64,000 bases of DNA from CAVYXA01 sp963846775 (GCA_963846775.1 CAWJXB010000006.1:124001-188000); one strand, 5' to 3'. Positions 33,666 to 41,905 are shown, counted from the stretch's first letter. The notes: a model not told the origin generated them from the letters alone. Numbers and translations: made by a program.

Positions 33666-34442
33666 TCACAGAAAATAACTTTGCTGCTTTTCGCTGATCG
33701 GTTTCTCGAGCCGCTCCAAAACCTGGAGCATGTCTTCCCAAACCTTGCGCTTTTCCGTGTTGGATTGGTTGCGAAGCAAATAGGCGGGATGATACGTGAT
33801 CATCAACGGCACGCCGTTGTAGAAATGCCAGCGCCCGCGCAGTTCGCGCATCGTCCCGCGTGTGCCGAGCAATCCTTCGACAGCTACCGCACCGAGCGCG
33901 ACCACGACTTTCGGTTGAATGATGTCAATCTGTTCCACCAGATAGGGCCGGCAGGTTTGCATCTCCTGCGGCGTCGGCGCGCGATTTCCATACGCACCCG
34001 CCGGGATGTCCGGCCGGCACTTGAGCACGTTCGCGATGTAAACTTCTTCGCGCATAAAACCCATCGCCTTGATGATCCTGGTCAACAATTGCCCGGCGCG
34101 TCCGACAAACGGCTCGCCTTGCCGATCTTCGTCCAGACCGGGCGCTTCGCCGACAAACATCAATTCCGCATGCGGATTGCCTACGCCGAAAACGGTCTGC
34201 GTGCGTGAGCTGGCGAGATGCGGGCACTTCGTACAAACGGCAACGCGTTCGCGGACCGGGGCGAGCCGCGCGGCTTTGTCTGATGCAAGTTGTGGTAGGG
34301 CGCAACCGCCGGGCGCGCCGGATGGGGCGATCGTATCATCCAATCGTTCGAGCACGCTGCGCGACGCGCGTGGCAAGCGGTCGTTCGTCTCCCGAATCTT
34401 TTCCAATGCCGAGATGACAAGATCGAGATCCGGTTTCTGCAT
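33666..34442 (-). CDS. Uracil-DNA glycosylase, family 4 (Fe-S type)
   Basis: Removes uracil from DNA at the start of base excision repair. Start at ATG 34442 (MQKPDLDLVISALEKI); upstream in-frame sequence translates the repeat 34488-34600. Active-site block FVGEAPGLDEDRQGEPFVG (motif with GEAPG) and the later MITYHPAYLLRN (motif HPA) are present. CTKCPHLA plus downstream Cys (NVLKCRPD, MQTCRPYL) give the four cluster cysteines of the family 4 type. 258 residues, with an N-terminal extension of about 60. Convergent with the ABC-F gene and divergent from queA. Confidence 0.9.
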   Translation of the reverse strand: MQKPDLDLVISALEKIRETNDRLPRASRSVLERLDDTIAPSGAPGGCALPQLASDKAARLAPVRERVAVCTKCPHLASSRTQTVFGVGNPHAELMFVGEAPGLDEDRQGEPFVGRAGQLLTRIIKAMGFMREEVYIANVLKCRPDIPAGAYGNRAPTPQEMQTCRPYLVEQIDIIQPKVVVALGAVAVEGLLGTRGTMRELRGRWHFYNGVPLMITYHPAYLLRNQSNTEKRKVWEDMLQVLERLEKPISEKQQSYFL

Positions 34443-34487
34443 TGGGGCGATGATGTAGAATTTCGCGTGGGCGGGCAAATTTTTTCT

Positions 34488-34600
34488 GGGGAGCGCACGC
34501 CTCTGGCGTGCTGGTTTCGGCGGTCCGCCGAAACAATCTTTTTCTAAAGTTCGCGATTGCGAGCCGCAAATCGCCCGCACGCCAGCGGCGTGCGTTCCCC
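34488..34600. repeat. 113-bp four-hairpin element with terminal inverted repeats
   Basis: GGGGAGCGCACGCC opens, with GCACGCC-TCT-GGCGTGC as hairpin one; GTTTCGGCGG-TC-CGCCGAAAC hairpin two; GCGATTGCGAGCCGCAAATCGC-like hairpin three; GCACGCC-AGC-GGCGTGC hairpin four; GGCGTGCGTTCCCC closes as inverse of the start. Located between the divergent uracil-DNA glycosylase and queA starts. Confidence 0.9.
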
Positions 34601-34644
34601 AGAGGATGCGCGTCTCGGCCATATTTGGGGTAAAGTTCAAACGC

Positions 34645-35655
34645 ATGAGCACGCGACTGAGCGATTACGATTACGATCTCCCGCGAGAACTAATCGCCCA
34701 GCGACCGCTCGAACACCGCGAAGACTCGCGAATGATGATTCTTCGGCGTGACACCGGAACAATCGAACATCGGCAATTCTGCGAAATAAAAACATTCCTG
34801 CAGCCGACTGACCTGCTCGTCTTGAACGACACGCGTGTCGTGCCGGCACGCCGGTTTTCCAACGATGGCGCGATTGAATTTTTGTTTCTCGAACGGCTTG
34901 GCCCGCGGCGCTGGAAATGCCTGGTCAAACCCGGACGCAAAATGCGCGTCGGTGCGACTGTGAAGATCGATGAGGCAACATTGCGCGTCGATGAGATCAG
35001 ATCTGACGGCAATCGAATCATATCGTTAGATCGGGATGTGGATCTTCATGCCGGAGGCACGATGCCATTGCCGCCTTATATTGGGCGCGACAGCGATCTC
35101 GCAGATGAAACGCGCTATCAAACGGTTTTCGCCAAGTCGCCCGGCGCGCTCGCCTCGCCGACCGCTGGTCTTCATTTCACGCCGCAAATTCTGGCAGAGA
35201 TTCCGCACACGTTTGTCACACTGCATGTCGGCACGGGCACATTTCTTCCCGTTCGCTCAGAAAACATTGCCGATCATCAGATGCACGCGGAAAGGTTTTC
35301 GATTTCTCCTGAAGCCGCGCAAAAGATCGACAACACAAAACGGATTGTCGGGGTTGGAACGACAGTGGTGCGTGTCTTGGAAACCGTGGCGCTTCAAACT
35401 CGACTGCTTAAAGCAGTCGAGTTTGAAAGGAGGAAGATCACTCCACAATCGGGCGAGACCAACATTTTTATTTATCCGCCATTTGAGTTTCACATGGTCA
35501 ATGCGCTTCTCACGAACTTTCATTTGCCGCATTCGACACTTCTCATGCTGGTGAGCGCCTTTGCGGGCCGCGAATTTGTGTTGCGCGCCTATGAGGAAGC
35601 GATTCGCGAGCGATACCGTTTTTACAGTTACGGAGATTGCATGCTGATCATCTGA
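34645..35655 (+). CDS. queA: S-adenosylmethionine:tRNA ribosyltransferase-isomerase
   Basis: Transfers and isomerises the ribosyl group of SAM onto preQ1 in tRNA, giving epoxyqueuosine at the wobble base. Start at ATG 34645 (MSTRLSDYDYDLPRELIAQ), a standard QueA N-terminus. Conserved: LVLNDTRVVPAR, KPGRKMRVG, LPPYI and ASPTAGLHFT, then FIYPPFEFHMVNALLTNFHL with HSTLLMLVSAFAG at the C-terminus. A perfect hairpin element (35395-35425) is read in frame as LQTRLLKAVEF between VLETVA and the FIYPP block. About 336 residues. A partial copy of its last 22 codons lies at 37889-37954. Confidence 0.92.
   Translation: MSTRLSDYDYDLPRELIAQRPLEHREDSRMMILRRDTGTIEHRQFCEIKTFLQPTDLLVLNDTRVVPARRFSNDGAIEFLFLERLGPRRWKCLVKPGRKMRVGATVKIDEATLRVDEIRSDGNRIISLDRDVDLHAGGTMPLPPYIGRDSDLADETRYQTVFAKSPGALASPTAGLHFTPQILAEIPHTFVTLHVGTGTFLPVRSENIADHQMHAERFSISPEAAQKIDNTKRIVGVGTTVVRVLETVALQTRLLKAVEFERRKITPQSGETNIFIYPPFEFHMVNALLTNFHLPHSTLLMLVSAFAGREFVLRAYEEAIRERYRFYSYGDCMLII
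35395..35425. repeat. AAACTCGACTGCTT hairpin, copy 2, in frame inside queA
   Basis: CAAACTCGACTGCTT / AAAGCAGTCGAGTTTG is a perfect 15-bp inverted repeat with no loop beyond the centre. The 7341 copy differs at one stem position on each arm. It sits in a variable loop of QueA. Confidence 0.85.
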
Positions 35656-35660
35656 AACCG

Positions 35661-35801
35661 CCCAAATCCCAAACTCCAAGTTCCAAGGAAGCGTCAATCT
35701 TCAAGCTCAAACAAAATGACAGAAGCGGCTGTGGCACCGTTAGGCTTGAATATTGAGTTATGGAATTTCCTTGGGTTTTGGTGCTTGGGGTTTGGAACTT
35801 G
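35661..35801. repeat. CCAAACTCCAAG phrase repeat with inverted arms
   Basis: Left arm CCCAAATCCCAAACTCCAAG then TTCCAAGGAAG; right arm CCTTGGGTTTTGGTGCTTGG then GGTTTGGAACTTG, roughly reverse complements about 70 bases apart. They fill the 220-base gap between queA and the convergent WD40 gene. The same phrase appears at 11401-11430. Confidence 0.7.
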
Positions 35802-35875
35802 CGAGCGAGCGGATGATTCAGACAGCGGCATTTTTGCATCGAAGGCCGCGCAGACATCGGCGTTTTGCAGGCAAG

Positions 35876-37813
35876 CTAGTAGGTCGCCTTGGGGGCGAAT
35901 GGATTCGTCGCCACTAGTATTACAGCATCGTAGCGCCCATAGCCGAACCGAGCGCCGTCGGGCGAAAACCCGATCGAGGTGACGCCGAATCCGGCAGAGT
36001 TCAGTTCCTGATCGTAAAAACGCTGCAACGTCCAGTCGGAAACCCGCCAAAACTGAAGTTGGCTACTTCCTACCGCAGCCAGGTAGAGACCGTTAGGGCT
36101 GAAAGCGAGAGCCTGGTTCTGATCAGACAAACTCGCCACCTGCATCCAGTCGGAAGTCCGATAAACGCGGATGGGATTGGTGCCGACGCCGATAAGCGCT
36201 CCATTGGGAGAGAACGTGGTAGACCCGCAGCAGGGAAAACTGCGGATAAATGCACCATCGGACACACGCCAAACTGCGGGTGTTCCTTCACAAGTTGCCG
36301 AGAGGAACGCATCGTTCGGCGAGAAGTTGATCACGTCGAACGGCCCAAAAAGGAACTGACCGGTAAGCTCCCGCACAAGAGTCCAGTTCGAAACATTCCA
36401 CAATTTAATGGCATCATTGCTGCCATTGAAAAAAGCACCGGAAGCCAACAGTGTCCCATCGTGTGAAAAGGCAACGCCGGTAACGTCATCGGTGTGACCA
36501 GTCAGCGTCTGCATAAGCATGCCGTCGGAGGTCCGATAGATTTTTACGGTGTGATTGCTACCGGGCATGGCGATCAATTGCCCATCGGGCGAAAGTGCGA
36601 TTGCCGCGACATTTGCGGCCGGATTGATAGCTTGCAAAAATCTGCCGGTTAGGCCATCCCAAAACCGTGCCGTGCTATCTCCACCGCTGATCAGCTGAGA
36701 ATTCGCCGTGAATATCAGGGCATTAATCGCGCTGGAATGGTTGGTGATGGTTTGGAGCAGCGTGCCTGGGGATCGGTTCCAGAGTTTGATCGCGTATTCC
36801 GGATACCAACTGCCGGAGGCGAGCGTCTGGCTGTCTGGTGAAAAGATGACTGCATTCACGAGCGCGTTATGTCCAACCAGCGTATCGATCAACACGCCGC
36901 GGTTCGGATCCCAGAGCTTGATGTTATGGTCCCATGCGCCCGAGGCGAGCGTCTGTCCATCCGGTGAGAACGCGACCGTATCAACGCCGCTGCCATGGGG
37001 CATGGAGAAAACGAGGCCCCCGTCGGCAACATTCCAAAGCCGCACGGTCTGGTCCCAGCTTCCAGTGGCCAGGCGAAGGCTGTCGGGTGAGAATGCGACG
37101 GAATAGATGTTGTCCGTGTGTCCGCTCAGTGTCCGTTCCAATCCCCAGTCGGAGGTTCGATAAAGCTTGGCCGTGTGATCGTCAGCCCCGCTGGCCAGCC
37201 ACCGGCTGTCGCGTGAGAAGGCGACTGCGTTCACCGCCTGTGTGTGGTCGAAACGACTGCTGACCAGCGTGCCCGTTGCCATTCGCCAGACCTTCACCGA
37301 ACGATCCTTGCTTCCACTGGCGAGATATTTCCCGCCCGGTGAAAAGGCGACCGAGTTTACCGCAGCGCCATAGCCAGTGAAGGTTTGCACTAATTGGCCG
37401 TCCGAAATTCTCCAGATTGGAACGGCGCCAAAATCGGAGTGAGCAGTGGCGTTATATAGCTCAACCCCGGCTGCAATGAGAGCGCCGTCCGGGGAGATCG
37501 CCACTGAGAGAACATCCGTTAATTGAGCGTTGATGTCGTATGGAATCGCCAGAGTTCTAATGAAGGAAAAGCCGCCCGTGTGCGAAAGAAAACTGTCCTT
37601 CCGCCAGAGCTTGATCGTTCGGTCGCTGCTCCCGGAGACCAGCAATTGGCCATCGGGCGAATAGGCTATCGAATTAACCGAATCGCTATGCCCACCGCTG
37701 GCCCAGACGATGTTTGGCCGACCCTGTGATAAGGCAATTGCCGGGAGGACGACCAGCAAAGCCGACGCGATCAGGAACCGTTGAAGCAAATGATTCTTGC
37801 CCAATTCTTTCAT
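35876..37813 (-). CDS. Secreted WD40-repeat protein, 14 blades
   Basis: Exported beta-propeller protein of unknown role, presumably a scaffold or ligand binder outside the cytoplasm. It begins with a signal peptide (residues 10-30, cleaving near ALSQG). I count 14 repeats of the SPDG...LASG...D-x-T-I-K-L-W pattern, enough for two seven-bladed propellers; blades 8-14 are more degenerate and often end WR or VYRTSD. The DGQLLVSGSSDRTIKLW repeat near the N-terminus is the best match. Nothing enzymatic is fused. The gene lies between queA and a copied queA tail, suggesting that this block was inserted or duplicated there. Confidence 0.88.
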   Translation of the reverse strand: MKELGKNHLLQRFLIASALLVVLPAIALSQGRPNIVWASGGHSDSVNSIAYSPDGQLLVSGSSDRTIKLWRKDSFLSHTGGFSFIRTLAIPYDINAQLTDVLSVAISPDGALIAAGVELYNATAHSDFGAVPIWRISDGQLVQTFTGYGAAVNSVAFSPGGKYLASGSKDRSVKVWRMATGTLVSSRFDHTQAVNAVAFSRDSRWLASGADDHTAKLYRTSDWGLERTLSGHTDNIYSVAFSPDSLRLATGSWDQTVRLWNVADGGLVFSMPHGSGVDTVAFSPDGQTLASGAWDHNIKLWDPNRGVLIDTLVGHNALVNAVIFSPDSQTLASGSWYPEYAIKLWNRSPGTLLQTITNHSSAINALIFTANSQLISGGDSTARFWDGLTGRFLQAINPAANVAAIALSPDGQLIAMPGSNHTVKIYRTSDGMLMQTLTGHTDDVTGVAFSHDGTLLASGAFFNGSNDAIKLWNVSNWTLVRELTGQFLFGPFDVINFSPNDAFLSATCEGTPAVWRVSDGAFIRSFPCCGSTTFSPNGALIGVGTNPIRVYRTSDWMQVASLSDQNQALAFSPNGLYLAAVGSSQLQFWRVSDWTLQRFYDQELNSAGFGVTSIGFSPDGARFGYGRYDAVILVATNPFAPKATY

Positions 37814-37888
37814 GGGTGCCGCCTCACCCGTATTATTGCGGCTTTCATGGAGAGTGCGTCAAGAGAATTCCGGGGTAAGTGTGCGATG

Positions 37889-37954
37889 TTGCGCGCGTAT
37901 GAGGAAGCGATTCGCGAGCGCTAGCGTTTTCAGCACGGCGATTGCATGCTGATC
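37889..37954 (+). pseudogene. Remnant copy of the queA 3' end
   Basis: TTGCGCGCGTATGAGGAAGC and the following bases match the last 70 bases of queA (35581-35650) at roughly 90 percent by eye, with one three-base gap. The translated pattern LRAYEEAIRER-stop-RFQHGDCMLI copies the QueA end but carries an in-frame TAG. It lies just upstream of the WD40 gene, on the far side from queA. Confidence 0.82.
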
Positions 37955-37963
37955 TTACAGGCA

Positions 37964-38041
37964 ACCTCTTCCGCTTCCTCTTAATCTGCTTCCTGATCCG
38001 GAAAAGAGAAGGAGAGGAAGATGCAGAGGAAGAGGAAGAGT
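37964..38041. repeat. CTTCCTCTTAATCTGCTTCC phrase repeat with inverted arms
   Basis: CTTCCGCTTCCTCTTAATCT then GCTTCCTGATCC faces GGAAAAGAGAAGGAGAGGAA and AGAGGAAGAGGAAG. A purine/pyrimidine-asymmetric inverted pair directly before the thioesterase gene. Confidence 0.65.
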
Positions 38042-38065
38042 TTGGGGATGTGCTATGGTTCGCTC

Positions 38066-38452
38066 ATGGCAGAGCAACCAAAAGGCGAACTCGTTATTCA
38101 GACCATCGCGATGCCGAAGGACACGAACCGCGACGGCGACATTTTCGGCGGGTGGCTGGTGGCGCAGATGGATTTGGGCAGCGCGATCCTGGCCACGAAA
38201 ACTGCAAAGGCGCGCGTAGTCACGGTTGCGATTGAGGCAATGGATTTTTTACAGCCGGTGCGAGTGGGGGACACGGTGGCGTGTTATGCCAGGCTTGAGA
38301 AAATCGGGCGCACTTCGATGCGAATTCCGGTCGAAGTGTGGGTGACGCGCTATATGACCGGCGAACAAACTCGCGTGACTCACGGCGTCTTCATCTACGT
38401 CGCGGTCGATGGCGCGGGGAAACCGATCCCGGTTAAGCGCGATCAGGCCTAA
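38066..38452 (+). CDS. yciA: Acyl-CoA thioesterase, YciA type (hotdog fold)
   Basis: Hydrolyses acyl-CoA esters to free acid and CoA, in the YciA/BFIT hotdog family. Start at ATG 38066 (MAEQPKGELVIQTIAMPKDT); the longer frame translates a repeat. The DIFGGWLVAQMD block contains the catalytic region (N-x-x-G-D-x-F-G-G-W pattern reads NRDGDIFGGW). ILATKTAKARVVTVAIEAMDFLQPVRVGD completes the single hotdog. 128 residues, typical. The lipoprotein gene on the opposite strand ends 10 bases downstream. Confidence 0.87.
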   Translation: MAEQPKGELVIQTIAMPKDTNRDGDIFGGWLVAQMDLGSAILATKTAKARVVTVAIEAMDFLQPVRVGDTVACYARLEKIGRTSMRIPVEVWVTRYMTGEQTRVTHGVFIYVAVDGAGKPIPVKRDQA

Positions 38453-38462
38453 CGAGCTTGAA

Positions 38463-38723
38463 TTATTGTTCGCCCTGCGACTCGGCGCTGGCAGCGGTAT
38501 CAGGCGCAGCGACGCGCCCGACCTTGACTTCGTATTTCGGCGCCGGCCGCGTGGGTATTTCCTGCTGTTGTTTGGTGATTCGGACCCGTTGGTGATACCG
38601 CCTTTTTTGGCATTTCTTGACGTAACGCTGATACGCCATCTCTTGCCGGCCGGTCTTGCTGAAATACGCGCAGCCAGGCAGCAGTAAACAGCCGACCACT
38701 AGCGCCGACGTAAATTGGAGCAT
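38463..38723 (-). CDS. Small lipoprotein of unknown function
   Basis: An 86-residue predicted lipoprotein: start ATG 38723 (MLQFTSALVVGCLLLPGCAY), lipobox LLPGC with the lipidated Cys near residue 18. The mature part is basic (QRYVKKCQKRRYHQRVRITK) and ends in an acidic tail. The longer open frame continues upstream but without signal. The function is not known; position next to a divergent glycosyltransferase says little. Convergent with yciA. The second Cys in VKKCQK could be oxidised, a guess. Confidence 0.65.
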   Translation of the reverse strand: MLQFTSALVVGCLLLPGCAYFSKTGRQEMAYQRYVKKCQKRRYHQRVRITKQQQEIPTRPAPKYEVKVGRVAAPDTAASAESQGEQ

Positions 38724-38773
38724 TCGCTTCGCCACGCCTGTTTCTTGAGCAAGAGTCGTGCGAAGCTTCGCCA

Positions 38774-39955
38774 ATGTCTGGTTTCGCCTATCTCTTTGAG
38801 CGGTTTCCATCCTTCGGGCAGACGTTTTGTTATCGGGAGGTGGCCGAACTGGATCGACAGGGTGTGACGCCGCCGATTTTTTCGATTCGCCGTCCAAAAG
38901 CCGAGCCGCCGCAGGATTGGGATCCGAAAATCATCGCCCGCGTGCACTACCTGCCGGAGGAAGCAGAGCTGGTCCCGGAAATCGATCGCTTGCTGAAGCA
39001 GAAAGCATTGCCGACGGGAGTTGTCGATCTTCTCGCGGGGTGGGGGAGACGGACCGATTTTCTCCGGCTTTACCAGGCCATTTACGTAGCGCTACGATTG
39101 GAGGAAAAAGGCATCCACCATGTGCACGCGCATTTTGCCGGCATGGCCGCGCGCACCGCGTTTTGGATCGACAAGTTTTTCGCCATCAGGTTTAGCTTCA
39201 CCGGGCATGCCAACGACATTTTCGCGCCCGGCGATTTCAAGATTGGCCTCGACCAGGTCATGGAATCGGCCAGGGCGATCGTGACCGTAAGCGATTTCGG
39301 CGCGCACTTTTTGAACGAACAATTTCCTGGCAGCGCCGCGAAGATTCATCGCGTTTACAACGGAATCGATCTTGCGGCGTTTCGACGTGCTGATTTTTCC
39401 AGCCCGATTCCATCGATCATTGCGGTCGGGCGATTGATTGAAAAAAAAGGTTTCGCGGATTTGATCCGTGCCTGTGAACTCCAGCGAAAGCGTGGCCGCA
39501 AGTTTCGGTGTCAGATCATTGGGGAAGGGCCACTGGAAGAACCATTGCGGAGGCAGATCGACCACTGCGGCCTGCAAGGACAAGTCGAGCTCGCAGGTCC
39601 GCATCCGCAGAACGAGGTTCGTTCGCGCCTGGCCGGTGCCACGTTATTTGTCCTTCCCTGTATCGCCGAACCCAGCGGCGCGATGGACAATCTGCCGACG
39701 GTGATCATGGAAGCGATGGCGGCGGGTTTGCCTGTTGTCTCCACGCAGATCGCCGGCGTTCCAGAAATGGTGATTGAATCCGAAACCGGCTTGCTCGTTC
39801 CCCCTAACAATCCGTCGGCCCTGGCCGAAGCGATGGAGAAATTGATTGTCGATCCTGCGCTTGCCAAAAGATTCGGCCAGGCCGGCTATGAACGAGCGTG
39901 CGCGCTCTTTTCGATCGAAAAAAATGTGCGCGAACTTCTGAGATTGTTTCCGTGA
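38774..39955 (+). CDS. Glycosyltransferase family 4 (GT-B)
   Basis: Retaining glycosyltransferase that moves a sugar from a nucleotide donor, probably for surface polysaccharide or LPS. The 393-residue protein has two Rossmann-like halves. N-terminal: AYLFERFPSFGQTFCYREVA, then HAHFAGMAARTAF and FTGHANDIF. C-terminal: IIAVGRLIEKKGFADLIRAC, LFVLPCIAEPSGAMDNLPTV, then IMEAMAAGLPVVST, the E-x7-E donor-binding motif. No membrane segments. The next gene, thpR, overlaps it by four bases (GTGA), so the two are translationally coupled. Confidence 0.9.
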   Translation: MSGFAYLFERFPSFGQTFCYREVAELDRQGVTPPIFSIRRPKAEPPQDWDPKIIARVHYLPEEAELVPEIDRLLKQKALPTGVVDLLAGWGRRTDFLRLYQAIYVALRLEEKGIHHVHAHFAGMAARTAFWIDKFFAIRFSFTGHANDIFAPGDFKIGLDQVMESARAIVTVSDFGAHFLNEQFPGSAAKIHRVYNGIDLAAFRRADFSSPIPSIIAVGRLIEKKGFADLIRACELQRKRGRKFRCQIIGEGPLEEPLRRQIDHCGLQGQVELAGPHPQNEVRSRLAGATLFVLPCIAEPSGAMDNLPTVIMEAMAAGLPVVSTQIAGVPEMVIESETGLLVPPNNPSALAEAMEKLIVDPALAKRFGQAGYERACALFSIEKNVRELLRLFP

Positions 39956-40497
39956 GCAAACGTCTCTTTGTCGCCATTGATCTGCCCGATTCAACACGGA
40001 GAAGCCTGGTCGATCTGGATCCGCACATTCATGGCGTGCGTTGGGTCGATGGCAATCAGATGCATCTCACCCTCGGCTTTTTCGAGGGTGTGCCGGAAGA
40101 TGTCGATTTTTGCTGGCGCGAAAAACTGAGGGCGATCGAATTCAAAGCCTTCTTTCTTCCGATCGTCGGTCTCGGCAAATTTCCGGACAAAGGTCAGCCG
40201 AAGATTATCTGGATCGGTGTGGGCGCCGGGCATCCGCATCTGTTTCAAATTCACAAACGCGTGCAGGAATCCGCATTCCAATGTGGCTTGGAACCTGAGC
40301 TTCGCCCGTTTCATCCGCATATCAGTCTGGCCCGATGCCGCGACGTCCAGGAGGGCGCGGTCCAAAAATTTCTGAAGGCAAACACCGATCTCGATTTCGG
40401 ATTGATTCGCGTCGAATCATTTTATCTCTATTCCAGCGAACTTACGCCTGTTGGGCCAATTCATACGCGCGAGCTGGCCGTGCTCTCTCGCGAATAA
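39952..40497 (+). CDS. thpR: RNA 2',3'-cyclic phosphodiesterase
   Basis: 2H-phosphoesterase that opens RNA 2',3'-cyclic phosphates and can ligate tRNA half molecules in vitro. Start at GTG 39952 (SKRLFVAIDLPDSTRRSLVD after the initiator) overlapping the GT4 stop. The two H-x-T/S-x motifs that define the family are HLTLGFFEG and HISLARCRD. Length of 181 residues matches (about 175-190). The neighbouring GT4 gene shares the transcript, with no functional link that I know of. It is followed directly by a multi-hairpin repeat. Confidence 0.9.
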   Translation: MSKRLFVAIDLPDSTRRSLVDLDPHIHGVRWVDGNQMHLTLGFFEGVPEDVDFCWREKLRAIEFKAFFLPIVGLGKFPDKGQPKIIWIGVGAGHPHLFQIHKRVQESAFQCGLEPELRPFHPHISLARCRDVQEGAVQKFLKANTDLDFGLIRVESFYLYSSELTPVGPIHTRELAVLSRE

Positions 40498-40505
40498 CGG
40501 TTTTG

Positions 40506-40597
40506 AAGTGCGCGGACATGTCCGCGTCTGCGACAGGGTGGACTCGACGTAACGAGCTTTCGAAAGCGGTCCCGCCGCCGCGGGATCGCCGCACTCC
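40506..40597. repeat. 92-bp multi-hairpin element AAGTGCG...CGCACTCC
   Basis: AAGTGCG opens and CGCACTCC closes (GGAGTGCG family). Inside are GCGGACATGTCCGC and the stem GCGGTCCCGC-CGCC-GCGGGATCGC. It lies between convergent thpR and the 434-residue unknown gene. Confidence 0.8.
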
Positions 40598-40600
40598 AAA

Positions 40601-41905
40601 CTACTCCCCGGTGCCAGGCACCATAATGGCGTCGCGCATGCCGTGGAGGAATTTTTTATCGGCGGGGACGATGGTGGCGAGCGCGCCGCGCAATTTTACC
40701 CGATCGCCTTCGACAAAATAATACGGACAAAGCCGGACACGGCCTTTCATCGTCTTCAATTCGTTTGACTCCGGGTCCCAATAACGATGGTCCACCAATC
40801 GTCCCTTATGAAATTTTTGCATGATTGTCGGTGACGAAGCAAAGGTGGCGAGGGCATGATCGATCCTCTTTTCCCAGTCGGAGTGGGCCAGGTCGCTGCC
40901 TAACGAGACGCCGCGGCTGCCCCAGCCGAGCGGCGAAAAGCCGCTTACTTTCAGGAGCAGATCGCGCTCTTTCTGACTGAATTTCGCCGCTTCATGCCAG
41001 TCGTGAATCTCCAGGCGCGGAATCACGGCATGCTGTGGGAGCGGCGTCGGATCGAGCAGCCATGAATACGGGATCACTTCCTGAAGTTTGAGGAAATATT
41101 TGTCGCCCAGCTCGCGTCGCCAAAATTCCTGCAATGGCTTGAGCCAGAAAAGGGCAAACCACATTTTTTCTTCCAAGAACGGCTTGATCGGCGGGCTGAC
41201 CGTGACTCGTCCCTCGGCGCTTGCGCGCAGCAAGTTGTCGATCTTGGGAATGTTAGGCAGATCAAAAAGCTCGAAAAAACGATAGACGGCCCTGCCATCC
41301 TGAGGGTCGTAGTTCTCCGCGGCCACGACGCGCCAATTGGGCGTTGGGCGTTGATTTAATTTCGATATAATCCATTCCATCTCCGGCCGATAGGTTGATG
41401 CTTCTTGCGAGATCACGATATCGCCGCCGTTGGGCAGAACGGATTGAAAGCCATCGAGCATGCCATCGGCGCCGCCGATGATTTCGCGGTCGAATTGCGA
41501 ATAGGTTTGGTTCAGCCAACCGGTTAGGCCAATCCCGCCCGGCACCGAATCGATTTCTGCGATGATGTAGCCATCGTCAGTCAGAATCAGATCGGGCCGG
41601 ATAACGCGCGGCAGCTCGTCGCGAATTTCCTTGCGCCGGGAAAACTCAATCAGCTCCGCCGGTTTCCCGGCATCGAGATAACGCGCCACCCAATCGGGCT
41701 GTTTTCCCTTGACGCTGAGCTGATAAAGCTGGTTGCAGGCACGCTGGAAAATGAAGAGGCGATGGCCAAGCTGCTCGAGATCGGCGAGGAATTTCTTTTC
41801 GATCGCGAAGGCATCCGGCGAAAGCAGCCAGTCCTTTTCCGCAAAGAGACCCTCTTGGGGGAAGGCGCTGCGAATTAGTGAAAGTCTATCGTCCTGAACG
41901 TGCAT
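40601..41905 (-). CDS. Conserved-looking protein of unknown function, possibly ATP-grasp-like
   Basis: I do not recognise this family. The 434-residue product starts at ATG 41905 (MHVQDDRLSLIRSAFPQEG) and has no signal peptide and no membrane helix. The block IRPDLILTDDGYIIAEIDSV then PGGIGLTGWLN resembles the metal/substrate-binding strand of glutathionylspermidine synthase-like ATP-grasp enzymes. KVSGFSPLGWGSRGVSLGSD could be a nucleotide loop. Other notable blocks: LPNGGDIVISQEASTYRPEM and MKGRVRLCPYYFVEGDRVKL. The tail ends in PGTGE. It is a large, well-formed gene with nothing disrupted. Neighbours are repeats on both sides and pgpH upstream on the same strand. Confidence 0.6.
   Translation of the reverse strand: MHVQDDRLSLIRSAFPQEGLFAEKDWLLSPDAFAIEKKFLADLEQLGHRLFIFQRACNQLYQLSVKGKQPDWVARYLDAGKPAELIEFSRRKEIRDELPRVIRPDLILTDDGYIIAEIDSVPGGIGLTGWLNQTYSQFDREIIGGADGMLDGFQSVLPNGGDIVISQEASTYRPEMEWIISKLNQRPTPNWRVVAAENYDPQDGRAVYRFFELFDLPNIPKIDNLLRASAEGRVTVSPPIKPFLEEKMWFALFWLKPLQEFWRRELGDKYFLKLQEVIPYSWLLDPTPLPQHAVIPRLEIHDWHEAAKFSQKERDLLLKVSGFSPLGWGSRGVSLGSDLAHSDWEKRIDHALATFASSPTIMQKFHKGRLVDHRYWDPESNELKTMKGRVRLCPYYFVEGDRVKLRGALATIVPADKKFLHGMRDAIMVPGTGE

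Noticed and set aside
38021..38065. Longer start for the thioesterase
   Set aside because: The extra residues translate the purine-rich repeat arm, and the family N-terminus begins at ATG 38066.
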